Positions 20,956 through 29,901 of a stretch of DNA of 64,000 nt are shown one piece after another. The notes beneath the pieces are model-generated. The model was given only the letters and a program-made list of their open reading frames with translations, was not told the DNA's origin and did not search any database. Source of the stretch: Pseudomonas izuensis. Its GTDB lineage: Bacteria; Pseudomonadota; Gammaproteobacteria; Pseudomonadales; Pseudomonadaceae. The stretch is taken from positions 78,799 through 142,798 of the forward strand of contig NZ_WTFT01000004.1 in assembly GCF_009861505.1 (NCBI RefSeq), written 5' to 3'. The position numbers were made by a program, and so were the translations under genes. The first letter of the stretch is position 1. Each line of letters starts with the position of its first letter.

Positions 20956-21561
20956 TCATTTAATAAGCAACAAGTCTGACAGACGCTGGCAGGCATCCGT
21001 GATGCCCAGCGCCCGTGTGTCAATTTCGCACTCGGCGTTCAGCGGTGCTTCGTACGGACTGTCGACGCCTGTGAAGTCCTTGATCAGCCCCTGCCGGGCC
21101 GCCAGGTACAGGCCCTTGGTGTCGCGCTGCGCGCAAACCTCGAACGGCGTGCTCACATACACTTCGATGAAATCACCCTCGGCGAACAGTCGACGCGCCG
21201 CTTCGCGTTCGACCCTGAATGGCGAGATCGCCGCCACAATCACAATCAGGCCGGCATCCACCATCAGTCGCGCCACTTCGGCCATGCGCCGGATGTTTTC
21301 CCGTCGACAGTCGGCGCCCATTCCCAGATCGCGGCAAAGACCGGTGCGCAGGTTGTCGCCATCGATCAAAAAAGTGTGCAACCCGCGTTGATTAAGTTTC
21401 AGCTCGAGGGCATTGCCCAGGGTCGATTTGCCCGCCCCGGACAATCCTGTCAGCCAAAGACAACGCGGCCGTTGCGACTTGAGTGCAGCACGGTCGGCGC
21501 TCGACAGCGATAACGCATAAGGTCTGATCCCCGGGGTCGGTATCGACAGCACCTCATTCAT
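20956..21561 (-). CDS. cysC: Adenylylsulfate (APS) kinase
   Basis: CysC phosphorylates APS to PAPS, the universal sulfate donor. The 201-residue protein has the P-loop GLSGAGKST near residue 40, the IDGDNLRTGLCRDLGM substrate segment, RRENIRRMAEVARLMVDAG, and FIEVYVSTPFEVC. It is a stand-alone kinase, not fused to CysN. The start is ATG at 21561, which overlaps the upstream sulfotransferase gene by 8 bases; the frame stays open further upstream only as the shadow of that gene. The overlap argues that PAPS is made for the neighbouring sulfotransferase. Confidence 0.95.
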   Translation of the reverse strand: MNEVLSIPTPGIRPYALSLSSADRAALKSQRPRCLWLTGLSGAGKSTLGNALELKLNQRGLHTFLIDGDNLRTGLCRDLGMGADCRRENIRRMAEVARLMVDAGLIVIVAAISPFRVEREAARRLFAEGDFIEVYVSTPFEVCAQRDTKGLYLAARQGLIKDFTGVDSPYEAPLNAECEIDTRALGITDACQRLSDLLLIK

Positions 21562-22258
21562 AACCGAGCAACTCGTAATCGCGCTGGTACGCCCGGCGAA
21601 CCAGGCGACGCGTCCGCGCCGAGCAGAAATCACGGGCCGGCACAGGGCGTCGCTGCTGCGAACTGTTGACGTGGGGCAACGACGCCTCGTGCCCCAATTG
21701 CTCGCAGACCAGCCGGAAATCCCGCTCCAGATGTTCCTGATAGCCGATGAAGTCCAGTGCCAGATGCCCCAGGGAGTCGGTGAGAAAATCCGTCTGCGCG
21801 GCAAAATGCAGTTGCCGCTGAATGGTCTCGGGGTGCAGCCAGCGTGCGACGAAATCGTCGAAGTCGCGGTAATGACTGACCAGCTTCTGCGCTGGCTGAT
21901 CGCGGCGGCCCAATGTGTTGCCCCGCAAATAGGCATAAGCGGAATACGCCCGTTCCAGCGGATCGCGGACAAAAGCAAACTTGAAACTGTCGGCAAACTG
22001 TTCGGGAAATTGCTGTTCGTACCAATACAACGGCAAGTGGCCTGGGGTCCAGCCATCGAACAACGCGACACAGACACTACTGCCGGCGCATTTTGGAACG
22101 TGGATAAACAAGCAGGAACGTTGCGCAAATGGCCTGGGGTAACGCAAATTCGCCGACATCGACTTGTTGACCACCTGGCGATCCACGATCGACAGTCGAT
22201 CCAGCAAGAAATGCCGTTGCGCCTTGGGCAACAGCTTCCAGAGATAACGTTGCAACAT
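21554..22258 (-). CDS. PAPS-dependent sulfotransferase (Sulfotransfer_2-like)
   Basis: A 234-residue sulfotransferase. The PAPS 5'-phosphosulfate loop appears as LFIHVPKCAGSSV (about residues 50-62) and the 3'-phosphate-binding strand as FAFVRDPLERAYSAYAYL (about 94-111). The family (PF03567) mostly sulfates carbohydrates. The protein has no signal peptide, so it should act in the cytoplasm, on a precursor or on the inner-leaflet side of the membrane. It overlaps cysC and lies between msbA and hldE in the LPS region, which points to sulfation of an LPS or polysaccharide component. The acceptor is not known. Confidence 0.85.
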   Translation of the reverse strand: MLQRYLWKLLPKAQRHFLLDRLSIVDRQVVNKSMSANLRYPRPFAQRSCLFIHVPKCAGSSVCVALFDGWTPGHLPLYWYEQQFPEQFADSFKFAFVRDPLERAYSAYAYLRGNTLGRRDQPAQKLVSHYRDFDDFVARWLHPETIQRQLHFAAQTDFLTDSLGHLALDFIGYQEHLERDFRLVCEQLGHEASLPHVNSSQQRRPVPARDFCSARTRRLVRRAYQRDYELLGYE

Positions 22259-22409
22259 TGCAGCACCCGCGAGAAAGGGGTGACCCTCTCGATTGAAGTT
22301 AAAGTTCGCTCAAGAACCTTAACAAGCGCGCTGCCGGGATTTATTCAGGTTTGGTCAAGAAACGTAAGGAGATGGATACAAATCTGCGAGCGCATTGCAC
22401 GCCCGAAGA

Positions 22410-22440
22410 GCAACAGGGTGAGCCAGGCCCACCCTGTTGC
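22410..22440 (-). terminator. Hairpin after msbA
   Basis: A perfect 11-bp stem (GCAACAGGGTG with CACCCTGTTGC, 9-base loop) begins 5 bases after the msbA stop. There is no strong U tract (TCTTCGG follows on the minus strand), so termination may be partial. Confidence 0.6.
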
Positions 22441-22445
22441 CGGGG

Positions 22446-24251
22446 TCAGGCGATGTTTTCGGCCGGAGCGTCCAGGCCCATCGCATGCAGGCGCGAGTAG
22501 TAGCCATTTTGCGCCAGCAGCTGTGCGTGAGTGCCTCGTTCGACGATTTGGCCCTGGTCCATCACCAGAATCAGGTCGGCCTTTTCGATCGTCGACAAAC
22601 GGTGAGCAATGACCAACGTGGTACGACCTTTCATGACCTGATCCAGCGCCGCCTGAATGTGGCGCTCGGATTCGGTGTCGAGGGCCGACGTCGCCTCGTC
22701 GAGGATCAGTAGCGGTGCATTCTTCAACAGCGCCCGCGCAATAGCCAGGCGCTGACGCTGCCCGCCGGAGAGCAACACGCCATTTTCGCCGACCTGGGTA
22801 TCCAGACCTGCAGGCATCTGCGAGATGAAGTCCATCGCGTAGGCATCGGTAGCGGCTTTTTCGATGTCCTCGCGGGGGGCGCCAGCCAGGTCACCATAGG
22901 CAATGTTGTTGGCAATGGTGTCGTTGAACAGGGTCACATGCTGCGTGACTTGCGCCACGTGCCGACGCAGATTGCGCAAGCGATAGTCTTCGATCTCAAC
23001 GTCATCGAGCAGTATTTCGCCAATGTCGTGATGATAGAAACGCGGAAGCAGACTGGCCAGGGTCGACTTGCCGCTACCGGAGCGACCGACCAAGGCAATC
23101 ATTTGACCCGGGGCCGCCGTGAAGCTGATGTTCTTCAGCACTTCACGCTCGGTTCCCGGGTAGGTGAAGCTGAGGTTGCGCACCTCCAGATTGCCTTTGA
23201 CCCGATCACGCTCGACCGTGCCATTATCGACTTCAGGTTCGACGTCCAACTGCTCGAAAATGCTTTCGGCACCGGCAACGCCCTTCTGGATGGTCGAACT
23301 GACTTCCGACAACTGCCGGATTGGCTTGGGCAACAGCCCCGCGGCGGTAATGTAGGCCACCAGATCACCAGCAGTGGCGTCACCGCGCAGGAACAGCACC
23401 AGGAACATCAACGCCGCCATGGCGGTGTAGATCACCAACTGCAGCATGGGCGTATAGACCGCACCGGTCTTGGTCATGCGCAACTGTTTGTCGGTGTTGC
23501 TCTGACTGGCGGCGGCAAAACGCTGCTCTTCATAGCCCTCGCCACCGAAGCTGCGCACCACGCGATAGCCCTGGATGGTTTCGGACGCCACATGGGTCAC
23601 ATCGCCCATGGCCACCTGGATCTTCTTGCTCTGCTTGCGGAATTTTTTGCTGGTATTACCCACCATGAAGGCAATCATTGGAAGGATTGCCAACATCACA
23701 AGGGTCAGCTTCCAGTTCATCCAGATCAGATAGGCAAACAGGAACACCACGGTGAGGCCTTCGCGGATCACCACTTTGATGGCATCGGTGGCCGCACCGG
23801 TCACCATGGTCACGTTGAATGTGATGCGCGAGATCAAATGCCCGGAATTGTGGGTGTCGAAATAGCGATTAGGCAGCACCAGCAGCTTGTTGAACAACTC
23901 GACGCGCAGGTCATGCACCAGCCCCAGTGAAACCTTCGCCAGGTAATAGTTGCCAAGAAACGAGCCCAGCCCTTGCCATGCAGCGATCAAAATGATCAGC
24001 AATGGCACGGCCATCAGCAACTGCAAGTCCTTCAGATAAGGAACATTGGGAAAGAGCACCGCTTCAGGGTTGCTCAGGCCATCGACGAAATACTTGAGTA
24101 TTCCCGCCAGCATCGGCTGGGTGGAGGCAAAGATCACGAAGCCCACGATACTCAGCAGGAACAGGCCGACATAGGGTTTTACATACCCCAACAACCGAAA
24201 ATAGATTTTCAGGCTGGAATCCTGTCCCGCGTCAGGCGGTGCATCACTCAT
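22446..24251 (-). CDS. msbA: Lipid A-core flippase MsbA (ABC exporter)
   Basis: MsbA flips core-lipid A across the inner membrane. The 601-residue half-transporter has six N-terminal membrane helices (about residues 25-315, e.g. YVGLFLLSIVGFVIFASTQP) and a C-terminal ATPase with Walker A GRSGSGKST, signature LSGGQRQRLAIARALL, Walker B LLILDEATSALD and the switch histidine in VIAHRLST. ATG at 24251 is preferred to a GTG four codons upstream. It lies 15 bases after waaL on the same strand, so the ligase and flippase are probably in one transcript. Confidence 0.97.
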   Translation of the reverse strand: MSDAPPDAGQDSSLKIYFRLLGYVKPYVGLFLLSIVGFVIFASTQPMLAGILKYFVDGLSNPEAVLFPNVPYLKDLQLLMAVPLLIILIAAWQGLGSFLGNYYLAKVSLGLVHDLRVELFNKLLVLPNRYFDTHNSGHLISRITFNVTMVTGAATDAIKVVIREGLTVVFLFAYLIWMNWKLTLVMLAILPMIAFMVGNTSKKFRKQSKKIQVAMGDVTHVASETIQGYRVVRSFGGEGYEEQRFAAASQSNTDKQLRMTKTGAVYTPMLQLVIYTAMAALMFLVLFLRGDATAGDLVAYITAAGLLPKPIRQLSEVSSTIQKGVAGAESIFEQLDVEPEVDNGTVERDRVKGNLEVRNLSFTYPGTEREVLKNISFTAAPGQMIALVGRSGSGKSTLASLLPRFYHHDIGEILLDDVEIEDYRLRNLRRHVAQVTQHVTLFNDTIANNIAYGDLAGAPREDIEKAATDAYAMDFISQMPAGLDTQVGENGVLLSGGQRQRLAIARALLKNAPLLILDEATSALDTESERHIQAALDQVMKGRTTLVIAHRLSTIEKADLILVMDQGQIVERGTHAQLLAQNGYYSRLHAMGLDAPAENIA

Positions 24252-24266
24252 CGTAGGGCTCACTGG

Positions 24267-25439
24267 TTAGGAAGAACGCGAAATTTTATCACAGGCGCCG
24301 GGATTGGCCCGCGCCCATACCAAAACACTGGCCAGACCAATGGGCAACCAGCTTACAAACCACTCGGGCCTCGGGCTTCCTGCCATGCTGGCGGCGTCGA
24401 ACTGCATTGCCAGTGTTGAGAACAGCCAGACCCCAATGACCCCTCTCGCATAGAAAGTTTCCCGAACTTTCCAGGCCTCGCGCAGTACTGCCAGCCAAAC
24501 CGCACACCACAATAGCAACCCTGGCAAGCCCAGCCCGATGGCTACGTGAGTGAACAGGTTATGGGCATGATCAAAATACTGATCAGATGCGAACACCTTA
24601 TAGTCACTACCAAGCCCCAGGCCGCGCCACGGGTGTTCAGCGATCATTTGCAAGCTGGCCATCAGAATCTGTGGCCGATAGGACACTCCACGCGCCATGA
24701 CCAGGGGTTCGAATAACAGGAAAGCCAGCATGGCGATGATCAATGCCGCCGCCGCGATCAAACGACTACGCCGGTCTCCGCACCAGATTGGCATGGCAAG
24801 CAACGTGAGAAACAATGCCAAACCGGCTCCACGGCTCTGGCTGAGCAGTACGAATACACCCAGTAAACCCAGAGCAACCACCCAAACCGCTTGCATCCGG
24901 CCCGTTTGCGGAGTCCATATTGCCAGCCACACGGCTGCGAGGCCGATGACATAGCCCCCCAGGATCGGATGAGACAACTCACCCAGACCCTCAAGACGCT
25001 CACCCAAGGCATTGCCATCGAGACCATAAAATTTGACGATGGCCACGACCGCGGTCACTGCCAGCCCAATCCCCCCCCATTGCATGATGCGAATCACACG
25101 CTCGGGCCGGCCATTGGCAAAAATCGGAAAAAATAGCAGGAACACCACGATATAAAGCAAACGCTTGGCTTCGCGACTGATGTCCGGGGCGCTCGTCCAG
25201 GAAAGACTGATCAGCGCCCAGGTCACGAGCCCCAGTAGCGGCAGATAGACCCAGCGTTGCTCACGAAACAATTCTGCGAGCCGAGCCCGCGCGGACCAGG
25301 AAAAAATCAAGGCCGGCAACCAGAGAAATGCGACCAGTCCTTGCTGATAGATCTTGTTGGTAGGTGCAACCGCGATGGCAAACAAAAACCAAAAAAGACC
25401 GATAGACATCCACGCTTGCGCCCAACGTGTTTCCTGCAT
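24267..25439 (-). CDS. waaL: O-antigen ligase
   Basis: A 390-residue polytopic membrane protein with about eleven segments, of the O-antigen ligase/Wzy_C family. The conserved large periplasmic loop contains RPQILMASLQMIAEHPWRGL and the histidine-bearing DQYFDHAHNLFTHVAIGLGL. WaaL joins undecaprenyl-linked O-polysaccharide to lipid A-core on the periplasmic side. The ATG at 25439 has AGGAG 7 bases upstream and is preferred to a GTG at 25463. Its place next to msbA and the core glycosyltransferases matches PA4999. Confidence 0.9.
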   Translation of the reverse strand: MQETRWAQAWMSIGLFWFLFAIAVAPTNKIYQQGLVAFLWLPALIFSWSARARLAELFREQRWVYLPLLGLVTWALISLSWTSAPDISREAKRLLYIVVFLLFFPIFANGRPERVIRIMQWGGIGLAVTAVVAIVKFYGLDGNALGERLEGLGELSHPILGGYVIGLAAVWLAIWTPQTGRMQAVWVVALGLLGVFVLLSQSRGAGLALFLTLLAMPIWCGDRRSRLIAAAALIIAMLAFLLFEPLVMARGVSYRPQILMASLQMIAEHPWRGLGLGSDYKVFASDQYFDHAHNLFTHVAIGLGLPGLLLWCAVWLAVLREAWKVRETFYARGVIGVWLFSTLAMQFDAASMAGSPRPEWFVSWLPIGLASVLVWARANPGACDKISRSS

Positions 25440-25551
25440 CAAATTGCTCCTGAGAGAGTTCACCCACCCAACCCGGCATGGTTAAAGCTGAAACTTTTCG
25501 GCATCATTGCCCGCTACAGTGCCACTGTTCTTCCCACAAGGCCTTCTTACG

Positions 25552-26157
25552 ATGCAATGTTCTCGGCTGCCGCAAGCCGCTCTAAATCAAATGATCAACG
25601 GTGCCAGAGTACTGGAGGCCGACAGTTACGGGCCGAAAGTCTACCTGTTGCAGGATGGGAATATTCTTAAACTATTTCGTCGCAAACGTTTTTTTTCATC
25701 TGCACTGGTCCGCCCGTATTCGAAACGCTTCATCGACAATGCCGTTGAACTGCAAAAGCTCGGCGTTCCCACCTTGCAAGTCCTGCAGTTCTATCGACTG
25801 CAAGCTCCAGGCATGACGGCGGTGCTTTACCAGCCACTGCCAGGAGAAACCCTGCGCCAGATTGCCAATAAGGAAGGTTTCAGCTGGCCACAAGCCCTGC
25901 CCGACCTGGCCAACCTGATACGCAACCTGCATGATTCGGGGATCTATTTCAGGTCGCTGCATCTGGGCAACATCGTGATTACGCCCGATAACCGCATGGG
26001 CCTGATTGATGTGGCAGACATGCGATTCTTGCGTGCGCCATTGCCCCGGCATTTGGTCAAACGCAACCTTCAGCATTTCGCCCGCTATATTGCGCGCGAG
26101 AACCTGAACGAGACCTTTCCGATGCAAGCACTCGAACAGGCAGTCCTGCCATCATGA
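25552..26157 (+). CDS. Kinase-fold protein of the LPS-core region (PA4998-like), catalytic Asp replaced
   Basis: A 201-residue protein with an eukaryotic-like kinase fold of the InaA/toluene-tolerance type. A lysine in DGNILKLFRR (K40) and an asparagine in SLHLGNIV (N140) are kept, and LIDVAD (D153) is in the metal-site position. The usual catalytic aspartate is replaced: the loop reads IYFRSLHLGN with serine at 135. It may be an inactive or atypical kinase. The start is ATG at 25552, with AAGG upstream. It is divergent from waaL, and its last six bases (TCATGA) are shared with the end of the convergent glycosyltransferase. Confidence 0.82.
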   Translation: MQCSRLPQAALNQMINGARVLEADSYGPKVYLLQDGNILKLFRRKRFFSSALVRPYSKRFIDNAVELQKLGVPTLQVLQFYRLQAPGMTAVLYQPLPGETLRQIANKEGFSWPQALPDLANLIRNLHDSGIYFRSLHLGNIVITPDNRMGLIDVADMRFLRAPLPRHLVKRNLQHFARYIARENLNETFPMQALEQAVLPS

Positions 26158-27246
26158 GAGTAATGCGCGGGCGGTCTGGCTAAAGCTTAGCCATGATTGA
26201 TCCGGGGCCAACGCCTGATATTGCTCCGCCGCGATGGTTTCAGGGGAAACACTGAATGCTCGCGCGATGATATCCCGCCAGACGTCCACATTTTCTATGG
26301 GGGCATACCAGCCGGCATCCGCCAACTGCTCGCGAAACACATCCAGCTCACTGGACAGAACCGGAACACCTGCCATTACTGCCTCTTGCAAGATAAGCCC
26401 CAGGCCTTCATTCAGCGACGGCATCGCAACCCAGTCGAATGCACGGTAGAGCCGAGCAACATCATCCATATGGCCCGGCAGCAAGACCTTGCCGCGCAAC
26501 TGCAATTCATCGATCCGAGCTTCCAGAGCAGCACGGGCAGTTCCTTCACCCACAATCACCAGTTTCAAATCGGGCTTTTCAGACAATGCCCCGGCAAAGG
26601 CATCGAGAAGACAGGCAAAACCTTTTCCCGCGACCAGACGCCCCACCGCCCCCAGCACCGGCGTCTTATCCAGCGGCAGGCCCAACCGGGTACGCGCTTG
26701 CTCTCGAGGAAGTAGTGCGGAACGAAAAGCCGCCGGATCGAAGGCGCTGCGCAACGTCATGACCGGCACTTGCAGGTCTTCGCTCAGCGAAGCCGCGAGG
26801 GTTTTCGATACCGCAACCAAGCTCAGCCGAGAGGCCGGGAACCGCCCAAAGACCACTCGATCGACGGGATGAAGTCGCGCCGAACCATGAAAAATCACCA
26901 CTACACGGATGTGCGGCAAGGTTTCGAGTATCGGTAAGAACGCACGCGCCACTCCCAGGCCATCAAGCAGCAACAGATGTGCATCGCTGTATTTGAGAGC
27001 GCTCCGAAACCTGGCTTGCATCCAGGGCTTGGTCAGCCGCCAGAAATGCCGTCCTTTCAGCCGGGAAGAGGACAACCCCCACTCCCGTACACCACCGACG
27101 CTCACCCCGCATTCCGACGCGTGTCCCTGAAGCAACCAGGTTTCAACCGGCACAGAGGGCGAGGCCTGGGACAATATCTGTTGATGCACCTTATGAGTTG
27201 AGGCGAACGGACCGCCGCTGGCCCACATGACGTTAATAATGCTCAT
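26152..27246 (-). CDS. GT4 family glycosyltransferase at the wapR position
   Basis: A 364-residue GT-B glycosyltransferase. The C-terminal half shows the GT4 donor-binding features: GAVGRLVAGKGFACLLDAF, LKLVIVGEGTARAALEARI and the acidic EX7E pair in PSLNEGLGLILQEAVMAGVP. The start is ATG at 27246, where the protein begins MSIINVMWASGG. It lies where PAO1 has wapR (PA5000), but WapR is recalled as a GT2 enzyme, so this gene is probably a different core or O-chain transferase. No signal peptide is present; it should act at the cytoplasmic membrane face. Base composition looks somewhat less GC-rich than the flanking core genes. Confidence 0.85.
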   Translation of the reverse strand: MSIINVMWASGGPFASTHKVHQQILSQASPSVPVETWLLQGHASECGVSVGGVREWGLSSSRLKGRHFWRLTKPWMQARFRSALKYSDAHLLLLDGLGVARAFLPILETLPHIRVVVIFHGSARLHPVDRVVFGRFPASRLSLVAVSKTLAASLSEDLQVPVMTLRSAFDPAAFRSALLPREQARTRLGLPLDKTPVLGAVGRLVAGKGFACLLDAFAGALSEKPDLKLVIVGEGTARAALEARIDELQLRGKVLLPGHMDDVARLYRAFDWVAMPSLNEGLGLILQEAVMAGVPVLSSELDVFREQLADAGWYAPIENVDVWRDIIARAFSVSPETIAAEQYQALAPDQSWLSFSQTARALLS

Positions 27247-27444
27247 AGGGCAAAAAGCCAGGACAAGGGTTTCCGGAAATGTGCGGCGGTGTCGAGCCGG
27301 TCGACACGCTCGAAAGTAGCCCTGAACAGATCCAGCCGGCCACAACAGGTGACCATCAAGGTGATTTCACTTTCCTGGGAAAATTGCACCGAAGTCTCAA
27401 TAAAGTAGTAGTCGCCAGCAATATCAATTGCTCTGCAACGCTTG

Positions 27445-28401
27445 TCAAATGCCCAACTTCAGGCGGATTTTTTCCATAAAGCTCAGAGGCGCCCGCGTAC
27501 GCAATGCGGGCTCCAGCGCCTCGACGATCCGCTGGCCAATGCGCGCAAAACTGAACTGGCTAACCACCAGTTCGCGGCCATTATGCGCGATACGCTGCGC
27601 CAGTTCCGGGTCACCGCGCAGTACGGCCAGTTTTGCCTGAAGCTGCGCTATGTCCTGATAGAACACAATGTTATGCATATCCTTCAGGCCCAAAGCCTGA
27701 CTTTCCCTCACACCCTGATCAAAAGCCAGCAAGACACAACCACAGGCCATAGCCTCGAAATTCTTGATCATGAACTCGCCCATTCCGACATCGGCACTGA
27801 CGAAAAAGCGAATACGATTGAGCGTGTCGCAATACTCCTCACCGGAGTTTGTGCGAGTGACCACCAACGACTCGACGCGCCCCAATTCATCGAGCAGGGC
27901 CTTGCGCCCGCTATAGGCAACGCTGTTGGTACTGCCGACAAATGCCAGTTCGATATCTCGTTCGCGGTGCCGGTCCTCAAGCTGGGTCTGGTCGTAGCCC
28001 TTGGGCACGAACACCGCGTCGAAACCCTCCTCGCGCAAGCGTTCGGTGACGACAAAACCGGAACTGATCACCCGTGCCCAGGGCAAGCGACGGTAATGTG
28101 CGCTGAACTTACCGGTATATTTGCAGGGGATGTAATTCTGGTAAGCATCGTGCTCGAGAATCACGAGGTTGGGTATCGTGCGGATAAATCCAACCTGACG
28201 AATCTCCTGCTTGAAACGCAGGAAAAACACGATACGGTCATACCGTGTCACATCGACTTCACGCCGGAAATAGCTACGCAGGTTGCGCTGATCATTGCTG
28301 CTCAGCCACCGCAGGTCGCATTCGCAATGAGCCGCCACACCGTCGTACAAACGATCCAGAATGGCCCGCTGATCTTTCTGCACCAGAAATAGAACTTTCA
28401 T
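27445..28401 (-). CDS. ssg: Glycosyltransferase Ssg (LPS surface sugar)
   Basis: A 318-residue glycosyltransferase matching Ssg/PA5001, which affects LPS, swarming and phage sensitivity in pseudomonads. It starts MKVLFLVQKDQRAILDRLYD and carries LVILEHDAYQNYIPCKYTGK and a C-terminal GT-B motif MGEFMIKNFEAMACGCVLLA. ATG at 28401 is chosen over a frame open to 28440. The gap of about 200 bases to the next gene holds nothing I recognise. It follows dnpA by 87 bases on the same strand. Confidence 0.88.
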   Translation of the reverse strand: MKVLFLVQKDQRAILDRLYDGVAAHCECDLRWLSSNDQRNLRSYFRREVDVTRYDRIVFFLRFKQEIRQVGFIRTIPNLVILEHDAYQNYIPCKYTGKFSAHYRRLPWARVISSGFVVTERLREEGFDAVFVPKGYDQTQLEDRHRERDIELAFVGSTNSVAYSGRKALLDELGRVESLVVTRTNSGEEYCDTLNRIRFFVSADVGMGEFMIKNFEAMACGCVLLAFDQGVRESQALGLKDMHNIVFYQDIAQLQAKLAVLRGDPELAQRIAHNGRELVVSQFSFARIGQRIVEALEPALRTRAPLSFMEKIRLKLGI

Positions 28402-28488
28402 CGTCTTCCTTGCCACAACAGGCAATCTGCCGAGCAACACTTGAACCCTGCCAGCTCGCAGGCAGGGATACGCCAGGCCCGAAACACC

Positions 28489-29901
28489 TTATAAGCGCCA
28501 GAACAGTTCATGGCGTCGCACAGCCTTGCGAAAGAATTCGTTTTCGCCATAGGGCGAGCCGGAACGGCCTGCCAACAATCGTTGCAACAAGCGGCGTAAA
28601 CGCCGTTTGAACGGGGCCTGGGGCTGCAAATCGTGCATCATTCCCAAGGCCATGGCTTTATCGCGCTGCAGCGCCGCAGAAAGCAAAAGGCAATAAGGAT
28701 GGAGTGCCCGAGCCGAATCGAATACCGGAGGAAGTGCGATACCAGCGCCAGAGTCACCCATCGGCCAGCGATCATTGTCATGCAGGTGATTGGCGTAACC
28801 CAGCAATGTCGGCTGCCATTCAAGCCCCTTCAGTGCTTCCAGAACGGCTTCCTGAGCACAAACATGATCGGGGTGGGGATCAAGTGTCGGGTGCGGCAGC
28901 ACGATCACTTCAGGTTGCGCCCGCAGCAACAGCTCTCGCAGATCGGCCAGTAAATTGTTCCAGCTCGGTACACCGTCAACATCGCCCGGCAGGGTAAACG
29001 GGTTCATCTGGCGCAACAGTCGAGTGTCGCTCAAGTCTGCTTCACGCGAACCCACCGACTGGGCGGGGGAAGCTTGCATGGCTGCCAGTTGAAGGCAGAA
29101 ATAGCCCAGTTGCACGCAACGCGCCTCCGGCACCCCGGCCCAACGCGGCACGGCAATACTGTCCCACGCTCGCAAACGGCCCTTGAGTCGCGCGGCCTCG
29201 ACCTTGCTCAAACCCATCTGCTGATAGTGCTCGGCTTCGATTTCACCAGCGGTGAGCGTAACGATCCAGGTTTCGTCTGCCTGGCTGTACAAACCGTAAG
29301 CCGCCAGCTCGGCATCATCGGCATGGGGGGCGATCACCATCACCCGTTGCCGACGGTAATCCGGATGTTCCAGCGCCCATAGCACGGGCTCACCCAGCAA
29401 TCGGCAGAAACGCCCGCGCAACCGCAGCTCGCCACGCGACAATACCTGCGCCTGACCGCTGAGGTTGAGGTAGCGCAGCCCATTGACGCCCCGCTCGAAG
29501 GTTTGTCGATCCGGGTTATCGCCTCCGGACAGCTCCACCACCGGATCGAAGAAACGCCCCAGCCACGTGCTCTTGATTCGTAACGCCAACATCAGTGTTG
29601 CGTCGTCGACCAGCATGACACCCTCGTCCAGCCGCAAGCGATCGCCGCTCAGATGAACCTTGGGTTGTGGCGTATAGGGTGGAAAACTGTATTGGTAATC
29701 ATCTTTTGGCGAATAGAACAGATGGTCGGCAAACCAGGCCTCGTGCGCAATCCAGCCCAGAACAGCCAACACCAGCGGCAACCACCAGGCCACCCATACG
29801 CCGCACACTATCAACACCCCCAGCGCGACCAACAGACCGATACGCTTGTTGCGTCGATGACGCTTGAGCAGTTGCTGTTTACGGCTCATGGGCTCACTCA
29901 T
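28489..29901 (-). CDS. dnpA: PIG-L family de-N-acetylase DnpA
   Basis: A 470-residue protein with an N-terminal membrane hairpin (about residues 18-50: IGLLVALGVLIVCGVWVAWW and LPLVLAVLGWIAHEAWF) and a LmbE/PIG-L de-N-acetylase domain. The zinc-site motif is VIAPHADDAELAA (HxDD), and a second histidine cluster reads LPHPTLDPHPDHVC. The PA5002 counterpart, DnpA, affects fluoroquinolone tolerance and is predicted to deacetylate an LPS sugar. The ATG at 29901 overlaps the mig-14 stop as ATGA. I infer that it modifies core or O-chain amino sugars. Confidence 0.88.
   Translation of the reverse strand: MSEPMSRKQQLLKRHRRNKRIGLLVALGVLIVCGVWVAWWLPLVLAVLGWIAHEAWFADHLFYSPKDDYQYSFPPYTPQPKVHLSGDRLRLDEGVMLVDDATLMLALRIKSTWLGRFFDPVVELSGGDNPDRQTFERGVNGLRYLNLSGQAQVLSRGELRLRGRFCRLLGEPVLWALEHPDYRRQRVMVIAPHADDAELAAYGLYSQADETWIVTLTAGEIEAEHYQQMGLSKVEAARLKGRLRAWDSIAVPRWAGVPEARCVQLGYFCLQLAAMQASPAQSVGSREADLSDTRLLRQMNPFTLPGDVDGVPSWNNLLADLRELLLRAQPEVIVLPHPTLDPHPDHVCAQEAVLEALKGLEWQPTLLGYANHLHDNDRWPMGDSGAGIALPPVFDSARALHPYCLLLSAALQRDKAMALGMMHDLQPQAPFKRRLRRLLQRLLAGRSGSPYGENEFFRKAVRRHELFWRL

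Noticed and set aside
21562..22266. N-terminal extension of cysC to a 436-residue protein
   Set aside because: The extension is the out-of-frame shadow of the sulfotransferase gene. APS kinases of this type are about 200 residues, matching ATG at 21561.
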